DNA from: Thermohalobaculum sp039178805
Lineage (GTDB): Bacteria > Pseudomonadota > Alphaproteobacteria > Rhodobacterales > Rhodobacteraceae
NCBI GenBank assembly: GCA_039178805.1
Contig: JBCDFC010000041.1
Location: 1 to 25,464 of the forward strand
Direction of reading: 5' to 3'
Length of the DNA stretch: 25,464 nucleotides
Part shown: positions 7,322 to 15,432 of the stretch, in pieces
How positions within the stretch are numbered: the stretch's first letter is position 1
How the letters are laid out: each line of letters opens with the position of its first letter
The notes under the pieces: model-generated
What the model saw: only the letters and a program-made list of their open reading frames with translations
The model's database searches: none
What the model was told of the DNA's origin: nothing
Made by a program: the position numbers and the translations under genes

Positions 7322-8686
7322 ATGGGCAATGAGGCAGGCGAACTGGACCTTGCGAACGCTCTGGCCCGTTTCGCCGTCGAAACCCCGGATACCGCGATCG
7401 CGGCCGATGCGCATCGGGTTGCGGCCCTGTCTCTCTTGGACTGGTGTGCTGTCGGCATCGCTGGGGCCGACGAGCCGGTAGCGAAAATCATTCGAGCTGA
7501 CATTCTCCGCGATGGGGGTCGAGCAGAGGCCGGGCTCCTCGGCAGTGTCGAGCGTGTGCCCGCCCGGGCTGCTGCCCTCACGAACGGTACGACAAGCCAC
7601 GCCCTCGACTATGACGACACGCATTTCCTGCATGTCGGCCATCCCAGTGTCGGTGTGATCCCGGCCGTAACCGCGGTGGCGGAGGCTGAGCGTTTGCCGG
7701 GCGCGCGGGTCCTCCCAGCCGCGCTGATCGGGATGGAGGCCTCCTGCCGCGTCGGCCATTGGCTGGGTTCCGGTCACTACAACACAGGCTTCCATCAAAC
7801 CGCGACGGCCGGAGCGTTCGGCGCAACCCTGGCCGCGGCGCGCCTCCTCGGCCTCGACCGCAGCCAAACCATCATGGCGCTCGGTATCGCGAGTACGCGT
7901 GCCTCAGGGCTCAAATCGCAGTTCGGCACGATGGGAAAGCCGCTCAACGCGGGGCTTGCTGCATCCACGGGTGTCGAGGCCGCTCGGCTCGCCGTGGCAG
8001 GTTTCGTCTCCACACCCGCCGGTCTGACCGGCCCGCAGGGGTTCGGGGAGACGCATGCGCGCGACGGCGTGCCCGTGGACCAGGCCTTGGCGGGGTTGGG
8101 TGAGCGCTGGGTCTTCGAAGAGGTCAGCCACAAGTTCCATGCCTGCTGCCACGGGCTCCACGCCACGCTGGAAGCGATCGGTGCCCTCCCAAGCGGCGAC
8201 TTCGATCCCAGGATGGTGGACCGCATCGAGGTGGTGACGACCCCGCGCTGGCTCCGCGTCTGCAACATCCCGTCGCCGGCGACCGGTCTCGAAGCGAAGT
8301 TCAGCTACCGGCTCACGGCGGCCATGGCGCTGGCTGGCCGGGATACCGGCGCACTCGCCACCTACGATGCGGCGGCCTGTTCCGATCCCGAGCTGCTGAT
8401 GCTGCGCGACAAGGTGTCGGTCGTGACCGATCCGGAGATGGCCGAGACGGCGGCGACGGTGAAGTTGCACCTGAAAGACGGCAGGGTACTCGAGGCGTCG
8501 CACGATCTCTCAGTGCAACCGCCACTGGACCACCGGATCGCTAAGGTACGGGCCAAATCATCGGCGCTTCTCGGCACGGATCACGCGCGTTCGATCGATG
8601 GCCGGATCGATGCCCTGTCGACCTCGCTTGAGCCCTTCACGCTTAGCTGGCTGCTGCACGGACAAGACGCGGCCGCCGCTGCGTGA
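7322..8686 (+). CDS. MmgE/PrpD family protein
   Basis: A 454-residue member of the MmgE/PrpD family, which contains 2-methylcitrate dehydratase, cis-aconitate decarboxylase and many uncharacterised dehydratase/isomerase-like enzymes. The conserved active-site block is present: NGTTSHALDYDDTH at about 88-101 followed by HVGHPS at 104-109. The GHYNTGFHQTATAGAFGA block and the KPLNAGLAA block follow. The C-terminal lid domain is complete. GGAG lies 8 nt before the ATG. No prpB, prpC or acnD gene is next to it, so a methylcitrate-cycle role is not supported; the true substrate is unknown. Confidence 0.85.
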   Translation: MGNEAGELDLANALARFAVETPDTAIAADAHRVAALSLLDWCAVGIAGADEPVAKIIRADILRDGGRAEAGLLGSVERVPARAAALTNGTTSHALDYDDTHFLHVGHPSVGVIPAVTAVAEAERLPGARVLPAALIGMEASCRVGHWLGSGHYNTGFHQTATAGAFGATLAAARLLGLDRSQTIMALGIASTRASGLKSQFGTMGKPLNAGLAASTGVEAARLAVAGFVSTPAGLTGPQGFGETHARDGVPVDQALAGLGERWVFEEVSHKFHACCHGLHATLEAIGALPSGDFDPRMVDRIEVVTTPRWLRVCNIPSPATGLEAKFSYRLTAAMALAGRDTGALATYDAAACSDPELLMLRDKVSVVTDPEMAETAATVKLHLKDGRVLEASHDLSVQPPLDHRIAKVRAKSSALLGTDHARSIDGRIDALSTSLEPFTLSWLLHGQDAAAAA

Positions 8687-8781
8687 CAGACCAACCCGCC
8701 CTCGCCAGTGCGCGGAGCAACCTTACCTCAACGCGAATGATCGGTGCTCAAACTGCCTGATCTGCCAAGCGGAGAAAGCCG

Positions 8782-9582
8782 ATGAGCGTCCTTGCAAAGT
8801 CTGCCGCTCTCTCTGCGTCCCTACTGGCCGCGCTCCTAGGACTGGCCCTCACGATCTCCGCTATCGCTGCCCCATCGCTCAGCCTCGTCAGCGATCAGGC
8901 CGATCCGCGCCTCGCCGGCCCGGTCGATCTGGAACTCGTGCTGCTCGCCGATGCTACGGGTTCCATTGACGATGCCGAGATCATGTTTCAGCGCGAGGGA
9001 TACGCGAAGGCGATCACCGACCGCGGTGTCCTCGATGCAATCCGCTTCACCGGCCGCGGGCGCATCGCCATCACTTACGTGGAATGGGCCGATGCGAGCG
9101 CGCAGGACGTCGTCGTGCCCTGGACCATCATCGAGGGACCGGCGGATGCCGAGGCCTTCGCTCAGGCGCTGCTGCTGCCCCCGCGCCGGGCCTGGGGACG
9201 GAACGCTATCGGTGCGGCGCTCCTGGCGGGCAAGCGGCTGATCGAGGAGAACGCGATCGACGGCACGCGCCTCGTGATCGACTTCTCGGCCGACAGCGCC
9301 AACAATTGGAACGGTCCCCCGATCAGCAGCGCCCGGCAAGCGGTTCTCGATGCCGGTATCACCATCAACGGTCTCGCCGTCCTTTGCCGGAGCTGTTCCG
9401 GCCGGCCGATCAGCTATGATCTCGAGACGGCGTTCGAGACACAGATCGTGGGCGGCCCCGGCGCCTTCGTCATCACGGCCGACAGCGCCAAAACCTTTGC
9501 CGATGCGGTAAGGCGCAAGCTGATCCTTGAGATCGCAGGCTGGGCGGCGCCAGAGCGCGCGGCGGCCCTCGGGCCGCGTTGA
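8782..9582 (+). CDS. DUF1194 domain protein, secreted, vWA-like
   Basis: A 266-residue protein with an N-terminal signal peptide (hydrophobic 8-28, likely cleaved after SAIAA near residue 30), so periplasmic or secreted. The mature part begins with a MIDAS-like DATGS at 57-61, as in von Willebrand factor A folds. It continues with a second acidic block (VIDFSADSANNW) mid-protein and FAVVITADS-like strand-turn features near the C-terminus. This is the DUF1194 pattern; function is not known. GGAGAAA precedes the ATG. It follows the MmgE/PrpD gene by 95 nt. Confidence 0.8.
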   Translation: MSVLAKSAALSASLLAALLGLALTISAIAAPSLSLVSDQADPRLAGPVDLELVLLADATGSIDDAEIMFQREGYAKAITDRGVLDAIRFTGRGRIAITYVEWADASAQDVVVPWTIIEGPADAEAFAQALLLPPRRAWGRNAIGAALLAGKRLIEENAIDGTRLVIDFSADSANNWNGPPISSARQAVLDAGITINGLAVLCRSCSGRPISYDLETAFETQIVGGPGAFVITADSAKTFADAVRRKLILEIAGWAAPERAAALGPR

Positions 9583-9693
9583 GCAAAACGGCCAACGACC
9601 CTCGGGCCACTCTAGCCTTGCACGGGGGCGACGCTCGGCGTCACAACATGATGACCGGTGGCTATGGGGCCGACCGGCATCGCCGTTCGAGCC

Positions 9694-10287
9694 ATGCGCC
9701 TTCTCGTCGTCCACTGCCATCCCGATCCACAGAGCTTCGGCGCAGCCGTTCGCGACCGGGTGCTGGCCGGCGCATCGCGCGCCGGGCACGAGGTCGACCT
9801 CATGGATCTGCACGCCGAAGGCTTCGATCCGGTGATGAGTTGCGAGGAACGGCGCGGCTATCACACGCCGGTGGAGAACGAGCGCCCCGTCGCAGCCCAT
9901 ATCGCGAGGCTCCGTGCGGCGGAGGGGCTGATCTTCGTCTATCCAACCTGGTGGTACGGCCAGCCGGCGATGTTGAAGGGTTGGCTCGACCGCGTGTTCG
10001 TGCCGGGCGTCGCCTTTGAGATGCCATTGCCCGGGCAGCCGATCCGCGGCGGGCTGAAGAACATCCGGCTCGTCGGCGCGATCTCGACGCTTGGCTCGCC
10101 ATGGTGGTGGTGGACCTTTGCCATGCGCGCGCCGGGCAGGCGCATCCTCCTCACCGGCGTGCGCGCGATCTGCAATCCGCGCGCACGCACGTTCTGGCTG
10201 GCGCTGCATGGCATGGACAGCGCAACCGACGCGCAACGCACCCGCTTTCTCGACAGGGTCGAGGCGCGGGTCGCGAGGCTGAGTTGA
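9694..10287 (+). CDS. NAD(P)H-dependent oxidoreductase, flavodoxin fold
   Basis: A 197-residue flavoprotein of the NQO1/MdaB-like quinone reductase family. The first strand and phosphate loop read MRLLVVHCHPDPQSF, and the family block YPTWWYGQPAMLKGWLDRVF follows mid-protein, with ISTLGSPWWWW after it. Such enzymes bind FMN or FAD and carry out two-electron reduction of quinones or nitroaromatics with NAD(P)H. The start at 9694 is chosen because the conserved strand begins there; GTG 9658 or ATG 9664 would add 10 to 12 unconserved residues. The RidA gene follows 18 nt later. Confidence 0.8.
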   Translation: MRLLVVHCHPDPQSFGAAVRDRVLAGASRAGHEVDLMDLHAEGFDPVMSCEERRGYHTPVENERPVAAHIARLRAAEGLIFVYPTWWYGQPAMLKGWLDRVFVPGVAFEMPLPGQPIRGGLKNIRLVGAISTLGSPWWWWTFAMRAPGRRILLTGVRAICNPRARTFWLALHGMDSATDAQRTRFLDRVEARVARLS

Positions 10288-10305
10288 CGAGGGGCGGAGG
10301 ATGAA

Positions 10306-10710
10306 ATGAGAGCGCTGACCCCAGACAACATTCACCCACCCTTCTCGGCCTATTCCCACGGCATCGCAGTACCGCCCGGCTTCCGGCTCGTTGCCTGTTC
10401 CGGCCAGCTCGGGATCTCGCGCGATGGTGTCGTCACGGAGGGGGCGGAGGCGCAGACCCTGCTCGCGCTCGAGAACCTCGAGGCTGTGCTGGCGATGGAC
10501 GGTCTCGACCGTCGGGCGGTGGTCCGGCTGAATGCCTATGTGACGGGCCGAGAACACCTGGCGGGGTACATGGCGGCGCGAAACGCGTTCTTCGCGGACG
10601 TCCAGCCGCCACCCGCCTCCACACTGATGATCGTATCCGGCTTCGCGCGCGAAGACTTCGTTGTGGAAGTCGAATGCCTCGCCGCCGCTCCTGGAGACCA
10701 GGTCCGATGA
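10306..10710 (+). CDS. RidA/YjgF family protein
   Basis: A 134-residue member of the RidA (Rid/YER057c/UK114) family, whose archetype hydrolyses reactive enamine/imine intermediates to protect PLP enzymes. Recognisable parts are FSAYSHGIAVPPG near the start, ACSGQLGIS near residues 31-39, the QTLLALENLEAVLA helix, and the end FVVEVECLAAAP. The canonical RidA arginine (in the last third) is not in its usual setting here: the segment reads PPPASTLMIVSGFA. It may therefore belong to another Rid subgroup. Its TGA overlaps the ATG of the creatininase gene (ATGA), so the two are translationally coupled. Confidence 0.85.
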   Translation: MRALTPDNIHPPFSAYSHGIAVPPGFRLVACSGQLGISRDGVVTEGAEAQTLLALENLEAVLAMDGLDRRAVVRLNAYVTGREHLAGYMAARNAFFADVQPPPASTLMIVSGFAREDFVVEVECLAAAPGDQVR

Positions 10711-11531
10711 CGCGGCCGGCCCTCTTCTGGCGCGACATGCCGTCTTCGGCGTTTAGGGATTGCGCCGATTGGGTCGCTGTCCTGCCCATTGCCGCGATCG
10801 AGCAGCATGGGCCCCATCTGCCGACTGGCGTCGACGCCTTCATCGCCGAAGCGATGGTGGAGCGGGTCGCGAAAATGCTCGCCGAGGATCCCGGCGCACC
10901 ACCGGCGACGTTTTTGCCGGTACAGCAGGTCTGCAAGTCGGACGAGCATCTCGCCTATCGCGGCACACTGACGCTTGGCTGGGAGACGGCCATACGAACG
11001 TGGCTCGAGATTGGGGCCGCTATTGCACGGGCGGGTATACGCAAGCTTGTGATCGTGACCTCACATGGCGGCAATGTCGCCCCGATGGGCGTCGTCGCGC
11101 GCCAGTTGCGCATCGATCACGGCTTGCTTTGCGTGACCTGCGCCTGGGGCACAGGGGTCGAGACGGCGGATCTGCTACAGCAAGGGGAGGCAGCTTACGG
11201 TATCCATGGCGGTGCGGCAGAGACCTCGATGATGCTGGCGATCCGACCCGATCTGGTCGCGATGGATCTGGCTCAGGACTTTCGGACGGTCGAGCTGGAG
11301 AACCGTGAGTGTTTCGAGCATTTGCGCATCCATGGGGCCGTCGCCACGGGCTGGATGGCGCAGGATCTCCATCCGGGAGGTGCGGCGGGAGATGCGCGCG
11401 CAGGCGATGCGGCGACCGGCCAAACGCTCATCGAGCGTAGCGCGCAGGCGTTCGTAGCGCTGCTGTCGGAAGTCGCTGCAGCCGATCCTGACAAACAGCG
11501 GCACGTCGCGCCACCCGGGTCTCTGCCCTGA
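10707..11531 (+). CDS. Creatininase family amidohydrolase
   Basis: A 274-residue metal-dependent amidohydrolase. The creatininase metal ligands are all in place: Glu32 and His34 in IEQHGPHLP, Asp43 in GVDAF, His120 in SHGGN, and Glu172 in HGGAAETS. Members open cyclic amides such as creatinine, or act on formamidopyrimidine or mycofactocin-type substrates, so the exact substrate is open. The start ATG overlaps the RidA stop, and the stop overlaps the next start (TGATG), so it is the middle gene of a three-gene cassette. The tail after residue 225 is Ala/Gly-rich. Confidence 0.85.
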   Translation: MTRPALFWRDMPSSAFRDCADWVAVLPIAAIEQHGPHLPTGVDAFIAEAMVERVAKMLAEDPGAPPATFLPVQQVCKSDEHLAYRGTLTLGWETAIRTWLEIGAAIARAGIRKLVIVTSHGGNVAPMGVVARQLRIDHGLLCVTCAWGTGVETADLLQQGEAAYGIHGGAAETSMMLAIRPDLVAMDLAQDFRTVELENRECFEHLRIHGAVATGWMAQDLHPGGAAGDARAGDAATGQTLIERSAQAFVALLSEVAAADPDKQRHVAPPGSLP

Positions 11532-12052
11532 TGCCCGGAACGTTCGTCACCGGTTTCGAGCCCTTCGGGAACTGGCCCATCAATTCCAGTTGGCAGGCGG
11601 TCGTGGCCCTGGCCGCCATGCGTCCCAACATCGCGACGGCTTGCCTGCCCGTCGATCATGCAGCCGCGGCCGATGCCGTTCGGTCCCTCATCGCGCATCA
11701 TCGCCCTTCGGTGCTCTTGCTGACCGGGCTCGCACCAGGCGCTGGCTTCCGTATCGAGACGGTTGCGAGACCAGGCCCCCTTGTGCCTTGGGCAGGAGGA
11801 ACCCGATGCGCGCGTTGGCCCATCACAGAAGCACTAACGGCGGTCCGCAAGCACGGGCTCCCTATCAGGCGATCCGCCGATGCGGGTCGCTATGTCTGCG
11901 ATACGACCTTCTGGGCAGCGCTCGGCAGTTCGGTCCCCGAAGTCGGGTTTCTCCACGTTCCGCCACCCGCCCCTCAATGGCCGCCACGCCGATTGGCGCG
12001 CGCCCTCGACGCGGTGCTTTCAGTCGCCGACGGTGCCGCGCGAGGGGCTTGA
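11531..12052 (+). CDS. Pyroglutamyl-peptidase I-like (peptidase C15)
   Basis: A 173-residue protein resembling pyrrolidone-carboxylate peptidase. It begins with the family strand FVTGFEPFGNWPINSSW (residues 5-21). It keeps a plausible catalytic triad: Glu76 in FRIET, Cys123 in GRYVCDTTFW and His142 in GFLHVP. It is shorter than the usual 200-215 residues, the region between Glu and Cys is divergent, and the usual Asn after Cys is Asp. It may therefore act on a related small lactam rather than pyroglutamyl peptides. It is coupled to the creatininase gene by a TGATG overlap. Confidence 0.75.
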   Translation: MPGTFVTGFEPFGNWPINSSWQAVVALAAMRPNIATACLPVDHAAAADAVRSLIAHHRPSVLLLTGLAPGAGFRIETVARPGPLVPWAGGTRCARWPITEALTAVRKHGLPIRRSADAGRYVCDTTFWAALGSSVPEVGFLHVPPPAPQWPPRRLARALDAVLSVADGAARGA

Positions 12053-12113
12053 GTGTCTGGCGGTATGCGCTTCATGCGCCCCTCTTTCACCGCGCCCGCT
12101 TGCGAGGCGTCGT

Positions 12114-12839
12114 CTAGCCCGGCGCGCGTTCCGTGGCACGAGCACGCCGTCGCAGCATGTATGACCGCCAAGTCAGAACGTGGATCAGAATACCGAAAGG
12201 CGGCCCTAGGAAGAGTGGGATCGCCGTGATCGCGAAGCTCAAATCCCGATCATCGGCGCCGAAACCCCACAGCGCTGCGGAAACTGGTGCGATGATCAGA
12301 TCGGCGATGCCAAAGATCGTCCAGGCGACGAAAAGGGCGCCCGCACCCTCCGCATCTCGGGCGACGCGCCAGGCGACATAGGGCGCTGCGAGCCCGGTGA
12401 TCAGATCCCCGATAGCGGCCGGGAACGCGAAGCCCGCCGAGAGAACGCCGCTCGTGTACATCGGGAACAGAAAGATCATGCCGACGACGCGATAGGTCTG
12501 CAGCCCGATCATCCACTGGGTCGGGGTGTGGCGAAGGATCGCCACAAGGGGGCGCCAGAACGAAAGTGCAGTGCCAACGAAAACAGGGATGAGCACGAAG
12601 GGCAGGAACCACACGAAGGCCAGACTGACGGTGAGCGATGTGGCCAGCGCGCTCGCCGCCCAAAAGATCAGGAGGAGCGGGACAAGCACGATACCGCGCC
12701 GGTCCTCATCCTCTGGCATCGACCGCGCGGTCCAGCCCACGAAGACACCGCTCGCGATCAGAACCAGGAAGACCGTGCCCAATATGACGGCGGTAACTGC
12801 CCAAGCCTCGCCGACACTCAGATACTCATTGATAAGCAT
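12114..12839 (-). CDS. Hypothetical multi-pass membrane protein
   Basis: A 241-residue protein with about six or seven predicted membrane helices, starting at the ATG at 12839 with GAGGGG a few nt upstream. An in-frame start further up (12980) would add a Arg/Asp-rich segment with no ribosome site. I do not recognise the family. A repeated hydrophobic pattern with FPAAIGDLITGLAAPYVAWR and FVAWTIFGIADLIIAPVSAAL is visible. It lies downstream of the MarR gene on the same strand. An operator-like palindrome (13050-13061) lies between them, so it is probably under MarR control. Confidence 0.7.
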   Translation of the reverse strand: MLINEYLSVGEAWAVTAVILGTVFLVLIASGVFVGWTARSMPEDEDRRGIVLVPLLLIFWAASALATSLTVSLAFVWFLPFVLIPVFVGTALSFWRPLVAILRHTPTQWMIGLQTYRVVGMIFLFPMYTSGVLSAGFAFPAAIGDLITGLAAPYVAWRVARDAEGAGALFVAWTIFGIADLIIAPVSAALWGFGADDRDLSFAITAIPLFLGPPFGILIHVLTWRSYMLRRRARATERAPG

Positions 12840-13034
12840 CACGCCCCTCGTTCCCTGCTTTTCAAAGCGATCGGCTCGGTCGGCTCGGTCACTAAGTCGC
12901 CAGCGCAACGGGACAGCACGAAGATCGCAGAGCCCAGTCGATTGCTCCGTCGCATCGCCGTCTCCTGTCCCAGTGCTCACTGGGGCGTTCTGCTCTCAGC
13001 CCTTCAGGCGTCCCTGTTGCAGCCTTGCTGTGTG

Positions 13035-13047
13035 ATATGGTCCATAT
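13035..13047. promoter_or_regulatory. Perfect inverted repeat upstream of membrane-protein gene
   Basis: ATATGG-T-CCATAT, a 13-bp perfect inverted repeat two bases away from the TTGCATATGCAA palindrome at 13050. It may be a second regulator site or part of the promoter of the 12114-12839 gene. By inference only. Confidence 0.35.
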
Positions 13048-13049
13048 AC

Positions 13050-13061
13050 TTGCATATGCAA
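13050..13061. promoter_or_regulatory. MarR operator candidate, site 1
   Basis: A perfect 12-bp palindrome TTGCATATGCAA lying just downstream of the MarR gene and about 210 nt upstream of the membrane-protein start. The identical sequence occurs at 13534-13545, before the MarR gene. Two identical copies bracketing a MarR gene fit binding by that regulator. Confidence 0.6.
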
Positions 13062-13079
13062 CTTTATAGGCGAACGCAT

Positions 13080-13517
13080 TCACGGATCGTCGAGAAGTTT
13101 GTTCGTCGCTTGCTGAATTTCCGCCCAACCATCTGAGCCCAAAGTACGAAGCGCGTCGGATTGGGCAGCGGTCCAAAGCGGTAGCGCCTCGCGATGAAGC
13201 GCTCTGCCATAGTCCGTGATCTTGAGAAGCCTTATGCGGGCGTCGCGTGGATCGGCGACGATCTCGACGGCGCCTCGTGAGACGAGCGGCCTCACATTCC
13301 GGTTCAGCGTGCTGATATCCATGCCGAACGCTTTGGCGAGGCCGCTTTGCGATACGGCCTTGCGGGACGACAGGGCCACGAGCGTCGAGAATTGAAACGA
13401 CTTGAGGCCAAGAGGCCGCAACGCCTCCTCGTAGCGACGCGTCACGACACGGCTCAGCCGGCGCAGATGCAGGCAGATACAACTCGCCTCAGGATCGAAT
13501 GACGGTTCCATCGCCAT
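13080..13517 (-). CDS. MarR family transcriptional regulator
   Basis: A 145-residue winged-helix regulator. It has the N-terminal CxCxxLRRLSR segment (Cys13, Cys15), LGLKSFQFSTLVAL leading into the DNA-binding domain, the recognition helix around AKAFGMDISTLNRNV, and the wing DPRDARIRLLKITDYGR. The two N-terminal cysteines could sense oxidants or electrophiles, as in some relatives, but this is inference. ATG 13517 or ATG 13511 could be the start. A TTGCATATGCAA palindrome lies 17 nt upstream and a second copy just beyond the stop, suggesting autoregulation plus control of the next gene. Confidence 0.85.
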   Translation of the reverse strand: MAMEPSFDPEASCICLHLRRLSRVVTRRYEEALRPLGLKSFQFSTLVALSSRKAVSQSGLAKAFGMDISTLNRNVRPLVSRGAVEIVADPRDARIRLLKITDYGRALHREALPLWTAAQSDALRTLGSDGWAEIQQATNKLLDDP

Positions 13518-13533
13518 AGGTTATGGATCTAGC

Positions 13534-13545
13534 TTGCATATGCAA
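13534..13545. promoter_or_regulatory. MarR operator candidate, site 2
   Basis: A second perfect copy of TTGCATATGCAA, 17 nt upstream of the MarR start and within the MarR/SelO divergent gap. It should cover the MarR promoter and could also affect the SelO gene 165 nt away. Confidence 0.6.
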
Positions 13546-13710
13546 AGATATCTCTCCCCGTCTGCTGCAGCGGCTACGGACGACGTAAGCGGCGCGATCG
13601 CTGCGGCGGCACTCCCCCACACGGCGTCGCAGTGAGGACGAGACGACGCTCCTACAAAGTCGTAGAAGCCACTATGTCGTGGGCAGCGGAACAGAACGGA
13701 TACCGGCAGC

Positions 13711-15192
13711 GTGGGAAACGAGATCTTCCAGTTCGACAATAGCTTCACCCGGCTCCCAGAGCGGCTCTTCGCGCGCGTGTCGCCTGCACCCGCTCCGGTG
13801 CCGCGCCTCTTGGCGCTCAATGAAACGCTGGCGGAAGAACTGGGGCTCGACCCCGAACGTTTGGCGAGCCGAGAAGCCTTGGAGATCCTATCGGGTCATT
13901 GCGTTGCATCCGGTTCAGAGCCGATCGCCATGGCTTACGCTGGCCATCAGTTCGGCAACTGGGTGCCGCAACTCGGCGATGGGCGTGCGATCCTGCTTGG
14001 CGAAGTGATCGATCGGGACGGGCGCCGTCGGGACATCCAACTCAAAGGCGCCGGTCGGACGCCCTTCTCGCGCATGGGCGATGGCAAGGCCCCGCTCGGT
14101 CCGGTGCTGCGTGAGTTCATCGTCAGCGAAGCGATGGCCGCGCTCGGCATTCCGACGACCCGCTCGCTCGCGGCCGTCGCGACCGGTGAGCATGTCTATC
14201 GGGAGACGCTCCACGATGGCGCCGTCCTCACTCGGGTCGCGGCAAGCCATGTCCGCATCGGCACGTTCCAGTACTTCTACGCTCGCCAGGACGTAGAAGC
14301 CCTGCAGGCGCTGAGGGACCACGTGATCCAACGCCACTACCCAGAGATCGCATCGGCCGAAGACCCCACGCTGGCGCTTCTCGAGGCCGTGGTGACCCGC
14401 CAGGCCAGTCTCGTCGCCCGTTGGATGGGTGTCGGCTTCATCCACGGCGTGATGAACACGGACAACATGACCATCTCGGGGGAGACGATTGACTACGGCC
14501 CCTGTGCGTTCATGGACGCACATCGCGATGGGCAGGTCTTCAGCTCAATCGATGCCGGCGGGCGATACGCCTACGGCAATCAGCCGAGGATCGCTCATTG
14601 GAACCTCGCACAGCTCGCTCAGGCGCTGCTCCCTCTCATCCCTGGGCCAAGCGACGCGGCGGTCGAGGCAGCACAGGCGACCATCGACCGTTTTCCGGAC
14701 ATGTTCCGTGAAGCGTGGCTTGGCGTGATGCGACAGAAGCTTGGTCTCTCCACGCCAGCCGAGAAGGATGTGGAGCTGTTCGCTGATCTGCTTTCGATCA
14801 TGGAGGACAACGAGGCCGACTTCACCCTGACTTTCCGCCACCTTTCGGAGGAGGCCGACCCCGACGGGGCGCATCAATCGCAAGCCGGAGAGCTGTTCAA
14901 GGACCCGGCGGCGCTTTTCGCCTGGCTGGCGCGTTGGAGGGAACGTCTCGCGGATGATCCCATGCCGGTGGGCGCGCGTCGGGCCGCCATGCGCGCGGTC
15001 AACCCGTTGTTCATCCCTCGCAACCATCGCGTCGAAGAGGTCCTTGCAGCAGCCGAGGACGGCGATCTCGAACCGTTCGAAAGGCTGAGAGAGGCGCTCT
15101 CGCACCCATACGACGAGCAACCCGACTACGCTGAGCTGTCGTTACCGCCACGCGCTGACCAAGCGATCAGCCACACCTTCTGCGGCACGTAA
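13711..15192 (+). CDS. selO: SelO / YdiU protein adenylyltransferase
   Basis: A 493-residue SelO-family pseudokinase, which transfers AMP from ATP to protein hydroxyls, mainly in redox stress. Nucleotide-binding and catalytic features are visible: YAGHQFGNWVPQLGDGRA at 76-93, LKGAGRTPFSR at 111-121 (Lys112), HGVMNTDN at 245-252 and DYGPCAFMD at 261-269. The C-terminus ends TFCGT with Cys491 three residues from the end, the position of the selenocysteine in eukaryotic homologues and a possible redox switch. The start is GTG 13711, as no ATG in frame fits. It is divergent from the MarR gene. Confidence 0.93.
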   Translation: MGNEIFQFDNSFTRLPERLFARVSPAPAPVPRLLALNETLAEELGLDPERLASREALEILSGHCVASGSEPIAMAYAGHQFGNWVPQLGDGRAILLGEVIDRDGRRRDIQLKGAGRTPFSRMGDGKAPLGPVLREFIVSEAMAALGIPTTRSLAAVATGEHVYRETLHDGAVLTRVAASHVRIGTFQYFYARQDVEALQALRDHVIQRHYPEIASAEDPTLALLEAVVTRQASLVARWMGVGFIHGVMNTDNMTISGETIDYGPCAFMDAHRDGQVFSSIDAGGRYAYGNQPRIAHWNLAQLAQALLPLIPGPSDAAVEAAQATIDRFPDMFREAWLGVMRQKLGLSTPAEKDVELFADLLSIMEDNEADFTLTFRHLSEEADPDGAHQSQAGELFKDPAALFAWLARWRERLADDPMPVGARRAAMRAVNPLFIPRNHRVEEVLAAAEDGDLEPFERLREALSHPYDEQPDYAELSLPPRADQAISHTFCGT

Positions 15193-15432
15193 CGCGGTGG
15201 CCGCAGTCTTATGATCCCTCCGTCTTGGGTGAGGCCGAACCGCATCTTGTGGCCAAAGGCAGGCTGGTAGAACCCGCCCGAAGGATCGGCGACCTGTGGG
15301 CGGTGGATGGGGGATAGGCCCCGACATAGGGTCTTGCATGCGCATAGGTTTGGAGGGCCACTCTTGAGGCGACGCACTCATCCCCGATGAGCGATGGCGT
15401 TCAATGGGTAGCAGGACCAGGTGGTGATCAGG

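Noticed and set aside
7322..8686. Methylcitrate-cycle prpD
   Set aside because: The family match is to MmgE/PrpD in general; no prpB, prpC or acnD gene is nearby to support that pathway.
8836..10557. 573-residue minus-strand open frame
   Set aside because: It runs antisense across three recognisable plus-strand genes (DUF1194, flavodoxin-fold oxidoreductase, RidA) and shows no family motif.
15320..15345. MarR-like site (TTGCATGCGCAT) before the dihydroorotase gene
   Set aside because: It has too many differences from TTGCATATGCAA and is not palindromic; chance similarity is more likely.
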